In this document: one piece after another, positions 52,105-61,857 of the stretch | Layout of the letters: each line of letters opens with the position of its first letter | How positions within the stretch are numbered: position 1 is the first letter of the stretch | NCBI GenBank assembly: GCA_025454915.1 | Contig: JALONN010000011.1 | Span: 186,001 to 250,000 of the forward strand | Reading direction: 5' to 3' | Length of the DNA: 64,000 nt | Source: Raineya sp. | Lineage (GTDB): Bacteria > Bacteroidota > Bacteroidia > Cytophagales > Thermonemataceae | Program-made: the position numbers and the translations under genes | The notes under the pieces: generated by a model | Databases searched by the model: none | What the model was told of the DNA's origin: nothing | Seen by the model: only the letters and a program-made list of their open reading frames with translations

Positions 52105-53532
52105 ATGAGAATTGTATGTATATTTTTGTGTTTTATATTTTTCGTTAAAAACTCAATCGCAAAAGATTTAGATACTAACTTTTTAAAGAAACGTATTCCT
52201 GAAATGATGGATAGTGCTGGTGTTCCTGGCTTATCTGTGGGAATTATAAAAAAAGGGAAATTAGTTTGGTCTAAAGGCTTTGGGGTTTCTAATAAATCTA
52301 CTCAAAAAAGAATAACTCCAAATACAGTATTTGAAGCGGCTTCCTTAAGTAAACCAATGTTTAGTTACATTTGTATGAAACTGGTTGAACAAGGTATCTT
52401 AGATTTGGATAAACCTCTTACAGAATACGTTTCTAAAGACTCTATCGAAAAACTATTCCTTTTCCATAAAATACAAGATAATCGTTTTTACAAAATTACG
52501 GCAAGAATGTGTTTGAGCCATTCTGCTGGCTTGCCTAATGGACGATATGGATATGTTTCCATTAGTTTTGACCCAGCTACAGATATGCATTACTCTGGTG
52601 AAGGAATATCCTATTTGCAGTTTGTAGTAGAGCATCTTACCAAAAAAGATTTAGAAGCTCTTGCCAAAGAATATGTATTTGATCCTTTTGAAATGACAAA
52701 CAGTAGTTATGTTTGGACAGAAGAACGTTTTAAAGATAGAACTTCGGATTCTCATGGAAGTGCTGGACAGGCTGTATTTTTTACTCGAAAAACATTAAAA
52801 CCTATGGCTTCTTATAGCCTGATTACCAATGGAGAAGACTATGGAAAGTTTATGGAGGCTCTTTTAAGTAAAAAAGGCTTAAAAAAAGAAACATTTCAAC
52901 AAATGTGGACTGTTCAAAGCAAAGCTAAAACTAATTTTTTAGCATCTATGACTTGGGGATTGGGTATGGGACTTTATGAAACAAATCTAGGAACTGCTTT
53001 TTGGCATTGGGGCGATTTGGGAACAACTAAGGCTTATATGATAGGAATACCTGAAGAAAAATCAGGATTGGTTCTTTTTACCAATAGTGCTAATGGACTA
53101 AATATGGCATATAATTTAATAGAAATGTGTGTAGGTGGAAGCAAACATCAATTCTTTGATGTTCTTAATATTCAAAATTATGATGACCCTGCCAATATAT
53201 TATATCAGCGTTTTTCGCAAGGTGGAGTTATGTCATTGTTAGAAAGCTACAATTATTATAAAATTAAACACAAATATAAGGTAAATCAGAATTTACTTTC
53301 TCAAGTTACTCAAAGGTTAATTAACTTAGGCAGATTTCAGGAAGCTCTGAACATTGCTAAAATTAATGTAATAGAGCATCCTAATAATGATGTAGCTCAT
53401 AATATTTTAGGGGATGCCTACTTGCGTGTTAGAAATACACAAGCAGCCATAGGCTGTTATAAACGTTCTTATCAGCTGAATCCTCAAGGGGCTTATGCAA
53501 AAAAGCAATTAATAGCCTTGAAAGCTTTTTAA
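52105..53532 (+). CDS. Exported serine hydrolase (class C beta-lactamase-like) with C-terminal TPR region
   Basis: A 475-residue exported protein (signal peptide IFLCFIFFVKNSIAK, about 1-20). The beta-lactamase/DD-peptidase-type domain (about 25-345) carries the SxxK motif Ser80-Lys83 (EAASLSKPM), the catalytic-Tyr region MASYSLITNGED and HWGDLGT near 300 in place of the KTG. LSHSAGLPNGRYG is also typical. Residues about 390-470 are two TPR-like helix pairs (ALNIAKINVIEHPNNDVAHNIL, AAIGCYKRSYQLNPQGAYAKK). Peptidase, esterase or amidase activity is possible; the exact substrate is unknown. It ends 4 bases inside the convergent SpoIIE gene. Confidence 0.87.
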   Translation: MRIVCIFLCFIFFVKNSIAKDLDTNFLKKRIPEMMDSAGVPGLSVGIIKKGKLVWSKGFGVSNKSTQKRITPNTVFEAASLSKPMFSYICMKLVEQGILDLDKPLTEYVSKDSIEKLFLFHKIQDNRFYKITARMCLSHSAGLPNGRYGYVSISFDPATDMHYSGEGISYLQFVVEHLTKKDLEALAKEYVFDPFEMTNSSYVWTEERFKDRTSDSHGSAGQAVFFTRKTLKPMASYSLITNGEDYGKFMEALLSKKGLKKETFQQMWTVQSKAKTNFLASMTWGLGMGLYETNLGTAFWHWGDLGTTKAYMIGIPEEKSGLVLFTNSANGLNMAYNLIEMCVGGSKHQFFDVLNIQNYDDPANILYQRFSQGGVMSLLESYNYYKIKHKYKVNQNLLSQVTQRLINLGRFQEALNIAKINVIEHPNNDVAHNILGDAYLRVRNTQAAIGCYKRSYQLNPQGAYAKKQLIALKAF

Positions 53533-55931
53533 ACCTGAAAGCCCACAATAATAATGTCATCTGTTTGAGGGGATAAACCTTTCCACTTTTTAAGCTTTTG
53601 AATAAGGATATTTTTCTGTTCTTGAGGAGGAAGATTTGTAATTTCAATAAGAGACTCTTTAAATCTTTTATTTAAGTATTTTTTAGGAGTCTCACCATCT
53701 CCTCCAAACTGGTCTTGATAACCATCAGAAAAAGCATAAAAAATATCATCTTCTTCTAAAGGAATCACTTGGTTTTTATAGACTTTTTCTTCTCCAAAAA
53801 TATTAAAACCTAAAGAAAATATACTGGCTGTGAAGATTTCGAGTTCTCCTTTTCTTATTCTGTAAAGAGGATTTTTAGCTCCTGCATAAGAAAGTAACTT
53901 ATCTTTCTCATCTATACATATCACTACAGCATCCATCCCATCAGATTTTTGGAGCTTTTCTGAGTGTTTGCTTAAAAACTCTATAATTCTTTTATCCAAT
54001 TCTTCTAAAATTTCTTTGGGACTTGTAATGTGTTTTGTATGGATGATTTCGTTGAGAGCTGATACACCCAGAAAAGTCATCAAAGAACCAGGTACACCAT
54101 GCCCTGTACAATCAGCAACAACAATAATTTTAAATTGCTCTACTTGAGCTGTCCAAAGAAAATCGCCTGAAACAATATCTTTAGGCATATAGAGTACAAA
54201 AGATTTAGGATAGAGTATTTTTAAGTCTTGTTCATTTCCTACAACAGCATATTGTAAACGCTCTGCATACATGATACTGTCTGTCATTTTAGAATATGCA
54301 TTTACCAGCTCTTTATTTTGTTGCTTGATTTGCTCATTGTATAATTTTAGAATCTCTGCCTGAGAAGAAATTTCTTCGTTTTTGTGTTGCACTTCGTTGG
54401 TACTATCACTAAGTAGCTTATAAGCTACAGTTTTCTTGATGTTGGAATGATACAATGCAAGTAATAGTGCTAAAATGAGAGTAATGACAATAGATGAAAA
54501 AAAAATTGCCCAAAACTGAATCTGAATTTGTTTATCCTTTTCATCTTTTTCACTATCAGAGATTACCTTTTTCGATTCTAACTCTTCTTTTTCACGTTTA
54601 AGATTGAGATTTTCGAGATCAGTAAGTTTTTGGGATTGCCTTAAAAACAAATTCTCTTTTTCCTGAAACTGAGCTTTAATATCCTCTTTCTCACGCTCCT
54701 TTCTTAAAATTTCATTTTCGGCTATTTTAGCTCGCTGCATTTCAATTAACAATTTATTTTCGGCATATTGTTTTTCTTTATCTTTTTTAAGAATCTCATT
54801 TTCAGCTATTTTTCTTCCTGTTTCATAAGCTGTTTGATATTTAGCTATTTTAGAGATTTTTTCAGAATTTAAAAGGGAGTCTTTGAGGGTAATGTACTTT
54901 TTCTGTGTTTCAAAAGCTTTTTGATAATTATTTTGGGCAGAATCTAATCTTCCTTGTATAAAATAAGAGTATAATTCTGTATACTTAAAATTGTATTTCT
55001 TTGCAATGTCATATCCATTCTGAATGTACTTGGCTGCTGAATCGTACTTCTTTAAGTAAAGATGAGTTTGCCCAATCACAACATGATAATTTGATATTTT
55101 TTCAAGTAGTTTCTGTTCAGAAGCCAATGCAAGAGCGTTGTAGTAAAGGTCAAGGGCTTTGATGTACTCTTTTTTCTGAAAATAAATATTAGCAATATTG
55201 TAATAATTACTTTCTAGTTTAGGACTTTTAATGGATTTTCGGATTTCAAAAGATTTATTGAAGTTCTCCAAAGCCTTATCATAGTCCATTTTATCATAAT
55301 AAATAACTCCAATATTATTATAAATATTAGATATTTTACGTTGAGAAAGTTGATTATCTAGTAGAATTTTTAATGATTTTTGGTAATAATCTAAGGCTTT
55401 GTTGGGTTCATTCATTTGCTCATAGACAATCCCAATATCGTTGTAAACATCTGAAAGCCCTGAAAAATTATTTACTTCTTCTTTTATTTGAGCGGATTGG
55501 AACAAATATTTCAGAGCTTTATCAAATTCGCCTAAATAGTCATAAGTAACACCTATATAATTGAGCATGGTGGCAGCTCTTGACCTGTTTTTTAATAAAT
55601 TATAAAGCGTATATGCTTCATTGTAATATTTAATAGCTTCTTGGCGAGCCCCTTTGCCTTCATGGTATTCTCCTAAATAACTAAGAGCTTGTGCTTCTCC
55701 ATTTTGAAATTTTACTTTTTTAGCTAAATCAAGACTTTTTTGACAATAGAAAATAGCCGAATCAAGTTTTAAAGCCATATTGTATTCTTTGGCAATATCT
55801 ATGTATAGTTTGACAAGACTGCTATCTTTCTGCATATTCATAGACTTTTGAAGCCATAAGCTCAAATTACTTTGAGCAGAGCTTTTTAGATATGAAAAAA
55901 ATATCAGTAATATGAAGAGCAAACGAAGCAT
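53529..55931 (-). CDS. TPR-containing SpoIIE-type protein phosphatase (membrane signalling protein)
   Basis: An 800-residue sensor-like protein. Signal peptide or anchor (1-19), then about eight TPR units (30-370, each with A..Y..G..Y.....ALKYY), a long coiled coil with repeated ILKKDKEK/ILRKEREK segments (about 385-470), a membrane helix (about 477-497), a second coiled coil, and a C-terminal PP2C/SpoIIE phosphatase domain (about 560-798). Metal-binding motifs: DIVSGDFLW, VVADCTGHGVPGSLMT, DGMDAVVI and FYAFSDGYQDQFGG. Such proteins regulate anti-sigma or STAS partners in other bacteria; the twin STAS-like proteins at 34.6-35.5 kb are possible substrates, a speculation. Confidence 0.9.
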   Translation of the reverse strand: MLRLLFILLIFFSYLKSSAQSNLSLWLQKSMNMQKDSSLVKLYIDIAKEYNMALKLDSAIFYCQKSLDLAKKVKFQNGEAQALSYLGEYHEGKGARQEAIKYYNEAYTLYNLLKNRSRAATMLNYIGVTYDYLGEFDKALKYLFQSAQIKEEVNNFSGLSDVYNDIGIVYEQMNEPNKALDYYQKSLKILLDNQLSQRKISNIYNNIGVIYYDKMDYDKALENFNKSFEIRKSIKSPKLESNYYNIANIYFQKKEYIKALDLYYNALALASEQKLLEKISNYHVVIGQTHLYLKKYDSAAKYIQNGYDIAKKYNFKYTELYSYFIQGRLDSAQNNYQKAFETQKKYITLKDSLLNSEKISKIAKYQTAYETGRKIAENEILKKDKEKQYAENKLLIEMQRAKIAENEILRKEREKEDIKAQFQEKENLFLRQSQKLTDLENLNLKREKEELESKKVISDSEKDEKDKQIQIQFWAIFFSSIVITLILALLLALYHSNIKKTVAYKLLSDSTNEVQHKNEEISSQAEILKLYNEQIKQQNKELVNAYSKMTDSIMYAERLQYAVVGNEQDLKILYPKSFVLYMPKDIVSGDFLWTAQVEQFKIIVVADCTGHGVPGSLMTFLGVSALNEIIHTKHITSPKEILEELDKRIIEFLSKHSEKLQKSDGMDAVVICIDEKDKLLSYAGAKNPLYRIRKGELEIFTASIFSLGFNIFGEEKVYKNQVIPLEEDDIFYAFSDGYQDQFGGDGETPKKYLNKRFKESLIEITNLPPQEQKNILIQKLKKWKGLSPQTDDIIIVGFQV

Positions 55932-56003
55932 CAGAATGCAATAATTTGCCTAAATGTAGTAAAAAAACAAGATTTTTGGAAAATTAAAGTCTGTTTTAAT
56001 TTT

Positions 56004-56348
56004 CTAATTTTTTTTTGAGAATATAATAACACACCCTATAATTAGACAGAATATCAATGAAACTTTACCCACAATCAAATGTAAATTAGCATTTGCCCAA
56101 TGAGTAATTTTAAGCAACATACCAAAACTTAGAAAAACAAGCCCCAAATTTAATAGAATAGCCATTAAATCATTTTTGATGAGTTTGCCAATAGTTAAAA
56201 CAAGCAAAAAATAAAGGATTAGTTCAAGTACTCCTATAATAAATAAAAATGTCAGCACCTGAATATGAAGAGAAGCAACTCCTACAACCAATAAAACAAT
56301 AAAGGGAGGAATCTTATATCTGTTTACTTTAGCAAAAATAAATTTCAT
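56004..56348 (-). CDS. Small four-helix membrane protein, GldL-like motif
   Basis: A 114-residue membrane protein with hydrophobic segments at about 14-28, 30-52, 60-82 and 88-109. The motif LSFGMLLKITHWANANLHL corresponds to GldL's G.LFKITH segment and to the similar motif in the 39856-40263 protein. Function unknown. It lies between the SpoIIE gene and atpC on the minus strand, 72 bases from the former. Confidence 0.72.
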   Translation of the reverse strand: MKFIFAKVNRYKIPPFIVLLVVGVASLHIQVLTFLFIIGVLELILYFLLVLTIGKLIKNDLMAILLNLGLVFLSFGMLLKITHWANANLHLIVGKVSLIFCLIIGCVIIFSKKN

Positions 56349-56376
56349 AAGAATAAAGAGGTTTTCTAATTAAACA

Positions 56377-56408
56377 AAAAAGGTAGAAATATATATTTCT
56401 ACCTTTTT
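56377..56408 (-). terminator. Terminator after atpC
   Basis: Perfect 32-base palindrome (arms 56377-56392 / 56393-56408, core AAAAAGGTAGAAAT), 26 bases past the atpC stop on the minus strand with a T-run at its end. Confidence 0.9.
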
Positions 56409-56433
56409 GATATAAATTTTTGTGTCTTGAGGT

Positions 56434-56682
56434 TTATTTTTTGATACCTTCAATCAACACTTGGATATTATTGTTTAAAACTTCTGCAACACCACCCAAA
56501 ATTTCGAGGCTAACCTCGTCTTTATTGACTGCTTTGTATTTGAGTGTGCCTGCATCCAATGTAGAAATAATCGCAGCGTGATTATTTAATACTTGGAATG
56601 AGCCTTTTTTACCAGGGAGGGTAGCTGAAACTACTTCACCAGAAAAAATTTGCTTATCAGGGGTGATAATTTCTAAAAACAT
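56434..56682 (-). CDS. atpC: F1-type ATP synthase epsilon subunit, short form
   Basis: An 82-residue epsilon subunit of the F1 motor: only the N-terminal beta-sandwich domain is present (LEIITPDKQIFSGEVVSATLPGK, SFQVLNNHAAIISTLDAGTLKY, LEILGGVAEVLNNNIQVL). The C-terminal two-helix domain that inhibits ATP hydrolysis in most bacteria is missing, as is usual in Bacteroidota. It follows atpD by 63 bases, with a hairpin between, on the same strand. Confidence 0.95.
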   Translation of the reverse strand: MFLEIITPDKQIFSGEVVSATLPGKKGSFQVLNNHAAIISTLDAGTLKYKAVNKDEVSLEILGGVAEVLNNNIQVLIEGIKK

Positions 56683-56711
56683 ATTGTCTTTGGATAAAGG
56701 TCTTAAAAGAA

Positions 56712-56738
56712 ACTTAGCAGGTTTTGTTCCTGCTAAGT
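56712..56738 (-). promoter_or_regulatory. Intercistronic hairpin between atpD and atpC
   Basis: A 10-base stem (56712-56721 against 56729-56738, ACTTAGCAGG) with a 7-base loop in the 63-base gap between atpD and atpC. On the minus strand it is not followed by a T-run, so it is more likely an mRNA processing or stability element, or a partial attenuator, than a terminator. Confidence 0.6.
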
Positions 56739-56745
56739 GTTATCA

Positions 56746-58260
<1,515 letters not shown>

Positions 58261-58297
58261 TTATAAAAAGTTTAAAAACCAGTACTTATTTAGCGTG

Positions 58298-58327
58298 CAA
58301 ATTTAATGGAATAAAATTGAAACCAAA
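58298..58327 (-). promoter_or_regulatory. Promoter of atpDC
   Basis: On the minus strand TTTG (58327-58324), 18 bases, then TAAATTTG (58305-58298), full consensus. It lies 41 bases upstream of the atpD start and 21 bases after the rfbC stop. Confidence 0.72.
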
Positions 58328-58347
58328 AATCCTATCAAGAAATATTT

Positions 58348-58896
58348 TTATTCAAAGGTGATCTCTTTTAGACTTTTGAGTTTTAAATCTTTATCAGATA
58401 CAATAAGTTTTTCTTTGGGTACCAGCCAATCAATATGAAGCTGGCTATCGTTATAGATAATTCCTCCTTCTGATTGTGGAGAGTAAAAATTATCACATTT
58501 ATACAAAACTTCTGCCACATCACTCAATACCACAAAACCATGAGCGAAGCCCCTAGGAAGATATAATTGCTTTTTATTTTCTGCGGATAAATGAAATCCC
58601 AGCCATTTCCCAAAAGAGGGAGAGTCTTTGCGAATGTCCACTGCCACATCATAAATTTCTCCTTTGACTACCTTGATAAGCTTAGCTTGGTCGTGAGGAG
58701 GCTTCTGAAAATGCAAGCCTCTAAGCACACCATACTTAGAAAAGGAATGGTTATCCTGAACGAAAGGCAGATTAATGCCTGTGGCTTTATGGAATTCTTG
58801 TTGGTTAAAACTTTCATAAAAATAACCACGCTCATCTTCAAATAAGCGTGGTTCAAATATTACTAATCCTTCTATTTCAGTTTGAATAAATGGCAT
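58348..58896 (-). CDS. rfbC: dTDP-4-dehydrorhamnose 3,5-epimerase
   Basis: A cupin enzyme of 182 residues in dTDP-L-rhamnose synthesis. Seen: PRLFEDERGYFYESF-type start, LRGLHFQ with the catalytic His, VKVVKGEIYDVAVDIR, LYLPRGFAHGFVVLSD and YKCDNFYSP. The other rml genes are not adjacent. It starts 44 bases after the large parvulin lipoprotein gene on the same strand. Confidence 0.95.
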   Translation of the reverse strand: MPFIQTEIEGLVIFEPRLFEDERGYFYESFNQQEFHKATGINLPFVQDNHSFSKYGVLRGLHFQKPPHDQAKLIKVVKGEIYDVAVDIRKDSPSFGKWLGFHLSAENKKQLYLPRGFAHGFVVLSDVAEVLYKCDNFYSPQSEGGIIYNDSQLHIDWLVPKEKLIVSDKDLKLKSLKEITFE

Positions 58897-58940
58897 ACTA
58901 AATAGCGTGTTAAATGGCTGTTTAATTGAAAAGCGTAAAA

Positions 58941-61268
58941 CTATTTTTTAATTAATTTCTGAAATTCTTTTTCTTCAATTTTTACACTATATTGTTTTTT
59001 TAAGTTTTCTATCCATTCATTTTCTAAAAACACTTGGTAATCAGAAATAACCTGACCTTTGGCTTCATCAAATGTTTTGGTACGTGGAGCTTCAATGCTA
59101 TTAACTTGAACCATAATAGAACGACCATTTTGTGTCGTTTTGAATTTTCCTTCTTTCCATTCAATACCTGCGGGTAAGCCATTACTACCTTTTTCGTAAG
59201 GTCTTAATTCTGTGACTTTCAGGTTTAAAGGATTGGTAGCATTGAGTTGTTTTTCAATACCTTTCAAAGAGTATGTAAACATTTGTAATTCTACTCTACT
59301 ATTAGGTTTACCATCTTTTTTTGTACCAGGCAAAGAGCTACCAAAATCTTTACGAATCGCTTGATTAGGATTTATATTTTTATTGAATAAATAATCAAAC
59401 ACTAACTTAGTTCTATCAGCAGAGAGTGTTTTAGGACGTTCAGATTTATCCATATGTCCAGAAATCTCAAGTAACAATGAAGGATCACTATTCAATTCTG
59501 AAGCAATTTGGATTAATTCATTCAAATATTTGTCATCAATACGTAATTGGTCTTTGGTATATTTTAAAGTAGGTTCTTTGATATAATTTTTGAGCAAATA
59601 AGGAGGTTTTTCTGTCAGTCTTTCCTCAACTTCTTTTAAAATAGTTTCATTAGAGGCATCAAAAATTGTAGCAAAAGCTCTTTCTCCCCATTTATACTTT
59701 TCTTTATTATTTTGATGGAATTGTTTTGCTCCAGTTGTATCTTTCAATGCCTTACCCCAAACCTTTTCATTCATCATGGCAAAAAGCATCATGCCTTCTC
59801 TGTATTCCTGAGTCAGCATTTTGTAGTCAATATATTTTTCAGGTAAAATACTTTTCTCAAAATTTACAGTCTCATCATCAATAAATCGTTGCCATAACAA
59901 ACGACCATAATGTTGTGGCGTTTTAAGGTCTATTCTTGTTTGTTGTCTTCTTTTTATGTAGAAATAGAAATCATTAACTGTAATATTTTGTTTTTTATTC
60001 ACGGTCTTATTTTCAAAAGAAGCAATAGTTTCTTTTAAAAATTTATTATTAGAAGCATAATCCCATTGACCTTTTACCAAAGTACTATCCAAATTTTTGA
60101 GGGCTTTTTCAAAAACTTTTTGATTGATTTTTAAATTGTTTTCTTTGCGTAATCTTATAAGAGAGGCATTCTTACCTATTTCGGAACGAGAGTCTCTTTG
60201 TACTCTGTTTCTAATACTTGCTTCGGCTTCTTCAAATGTTTCTCTTTTTCTTCTGGAAATAAGTTTAATCACATGCCAGCCATATGGAGTAAGTACAGGT
60301 TCAGCAATATCACCTTCATTTTTAAGAGCAAAAGCAGCATTTTCAAATTCAGGTATCAAATCACCAACTCCAAACTCTCTTAATTGTCCACCATTGTTTT
60401 TGCTATTTGCATCTTCTGAAAACTGTCTTACCAATGTATTCCAGTCTTCACCTTTTTTTGCTCTTTCATAAATTTCATAAATTCTTTTTCTGAGAGCAAT
60501 AGAGTCTTGTTGTGAAATGCCTTTTAAAGCTCTAAGCATGATATGAGCAGTTGTTACTTTCCCACTACTTTGTCTTTTATCATATATTTTGAGTATATGA
60601 TAGCCAAACTCTGTACGTATAATATTTGAAATTTGTCCTTTCGGTGTTGTGAAAGCAGCAGTTTCAAACGGGTATACCATTTGTAAGGCTGTAAAATAAC
60701 CTAAATTGCCATCATTTGAGCTTGCAGATGGATCTTCAGAGTATTGACGAGCCAGATCTTTAAAATCTTCACCTTTCAATGCTTTTACTCTGAGGTCATT
60801 AATTTTATTGTAGGCATTCAGGGTATCAGTAGGTTCTGCTTCCAAACCTACTTTAATAAGAATATGCCCAGCATTGACTTCTTCCTGTAACCTGTTGTAA
60901 GTTTCTTTTACAAGTTGGTCATTGGCATCTTTGGAAAGCAAATAAGGACGTGCTAACTGACTTTCATACCCATAATACTCTGTCTGAAACTCTCTTGTCG
61001 TATCAATACCTATTTTCTGAGCATCAGTTACCTTGAGTTTAAATTTCGTGTATAAATCTAAATATTCTCTCAGAGAGGGTTCTTTATACAAACTATCTTT
61101 ATTGGTATTGTTTTTTTCATAAACATACTTAAATTCTGCTACGGTAACAGGGGTATTACCTATATACATCAAAATAGGTTCTTTAGAAGTGTTTTTTTGA
61201 GCAGTTTTTTGTGTGGTTTTACAAGCTATTGTGGAAAGTAGTAATGCTAAAGGGAGCAATTTTTTCAT
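58941..61268 (-). CDS. Envelope lipoprotein with two parvulin (SurA-type) domains and an inserted OmpA-like segment
   Basis: A 775-residue peptidyl-prolyl isomerase/chaperone for the envelope, anchored by lipobox STIAC (Cys16). Parvulin domain 1 is at about 133-230 (AGHILIKVG, FKDLARQYSEDPSASSNDGNLGYF, IRTEFGYHILKI), domain 2 at about 238-340 (TAHIMLRAL, WNTLVRQFSEDANSKNNGGQL, LTPYGWHVIKL). After a long helical region, residues about 578-664 read as a degenerate OmpA C-terminal domain: LLEISGHMDKSE, LSADRTKLVFDYLFNK, IRKDFGSSLPG, NSRVELQMF. The C-terminus returns to a PPIase-type strand/helix pair. The OmpA-like part is the unusual element. Confidence 0.9.
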   Translation of the reverse strand: MKKLLPLALLLSTIACKTTQKTAQKNTSKEPILMYIGNTPVTVAEFKYVYEKNNTNKDSLYKEPSLREYLDLYTKFKLKVTDAQKIGIDTTREFQTEYYGYESQLARPYLLSKDANDQLVKETYNRLQEEVNAGHILIKVGLEAEPTDTLNAYNKINDLRVKALKGEDFKDLARQYSEDPSASSNDGNLGYFTALQMVYPFETAAFTTPKGQISNIIRTEFGYHILKIYDKRQSSGKVTTAHIMLRALKGISQQDSIALRKRIYEIYERAKKGEDWNTLVRQFSEDANSKNNGGQLREFGVGDLIPEFENAAFALKNEGDIAEPVLTPYGWHVIKLISRRKRETFEEAEASIRNRVQRDSRSEIGKNASLIRLRKENNLKINQKVFEKALKNLDSTLVKGQWDYASNNKFLKETIASFENKTVNKKQNITVNDFYFYIKRRQQTRIDLKTPQHYGRLLWQRFIDDETVNFEKSILPEKYIDYKMLTQEYREGMMLFAMMNEKVWGKALKDTTGAKQFHQNNKEKYKWGERAFATIFDASNETILKEVEERLTEKPPYLLKNYIKEPTLKYTKDQLRIDDKYLNELIQIASELNSDPSLLLEISGHMDKSERPKTLSADRTKLVFDYLFNKNINPNQAIRKDFGSSLPGTKKDGKPNSRVELQMFTYSLKGIEKQLNATNPLNLKVTELRPYEKGSNGLPAGIEWKEGKFKTTQNGRSIMVQVNSIEAPRTKTFDEAKGQVISDYQVFLENEWIENLKKQYSVKIEEKEFQKLIKK

Positions 61269-61364
61269 TGTATCTCTCTGTTTTGATGAAATTTAGGTGC
61301 AAGTTTAGCTTTTTTTTATTTTACAGTCAAATTTGCTTTTAAATAAAATAAAAAACGTACAATA

Positions 61365-61398
61365 TTTGCAAAAGGTTTCTTGTCTATTTGTATATTTG
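61365..61398 (+). promoter_or_regulatory. Probable promoter of the 61452 operon
   Basis: TATATTTG at 61391-61398 matches the -7 consensus. A TTTG at 61365-61368 lies 22 bases upstream, slightly longer than usual spacing. The start codon is 53 bases downstream. It is divergent from the parvulin gene. Confidence 0.5.
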
Positions 61399-61451
61399 GG
61401 AAAACTTTCCTTATAATTATGGATATAGTGGGTCGTTTATTGGTATAATCT

Positions 61452-61823
61452 ATGAAATATATTCTTATTTTAGCTTTTTTCTCATTATTTTTATTGACAG
61501 ATTGCAACAAGCGTTCCCGTTGTCCTGCCTATCAGGAAGTAGGAGCTTTGGGTATTCCTGACGATAATTATGAACCTACAAACTATATTATCGTACAACG
61601 AAATAAAAAGACAGGTTTAGTAAAAAAAGTAGGTAAAGCAAAAAAAACTCGTTATACTTCTCGTGAGGAGAAAAGTAAACTTTTGCGTAAAGAAAAACGA
61701 TTTATCAAGGATAATGAGATATTTCCAGATATAAAAAACTCAAAAAAATCTAAGAAAAGTAAAAAGAAAAAAGTAGAGGATCCTGAAAAAGAAGAAAATG
61801 CAACACCTACAGATTCTCTATAA
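61452..61823 (+). CDS. Small exported, lysine-rich protein (possible lipoprotein)
   Basis: A 123-residue protein with N-terminal signal (ILILAFFSLFLLTDC); Cys18 could be lipidated, but Asp at -1 is not a standard lipobox. The mature part is strongly basic, with NKKTGLVKKVGKAKKTRYTSREEK followed by KKSKKSKKKK and an acidic tail EDPEKEENA. The basic tract could bind nucleic acid, peptidoglycan or anionic polysaccharide; the function is unknown. First gene of a row with the 18-residue repeat protein, the DUF2007 gene and ftsQ. Confidence 0.7.
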   Translation: MKYILILAFFSLFLLTDCNKRSRCPAYQEVGALGIPDDNYEPTNYIIVQRNKKTGLVKKVGKAKKTRYTSREEKSKLLRKEKRFIKDNEIFPDIKNSKKSKKSKKKKVEDPEKEENATPTDSL

Positions 61824-61857
61824 TGTAAATAACTATCAAAAATAATTTGTTGACGTT

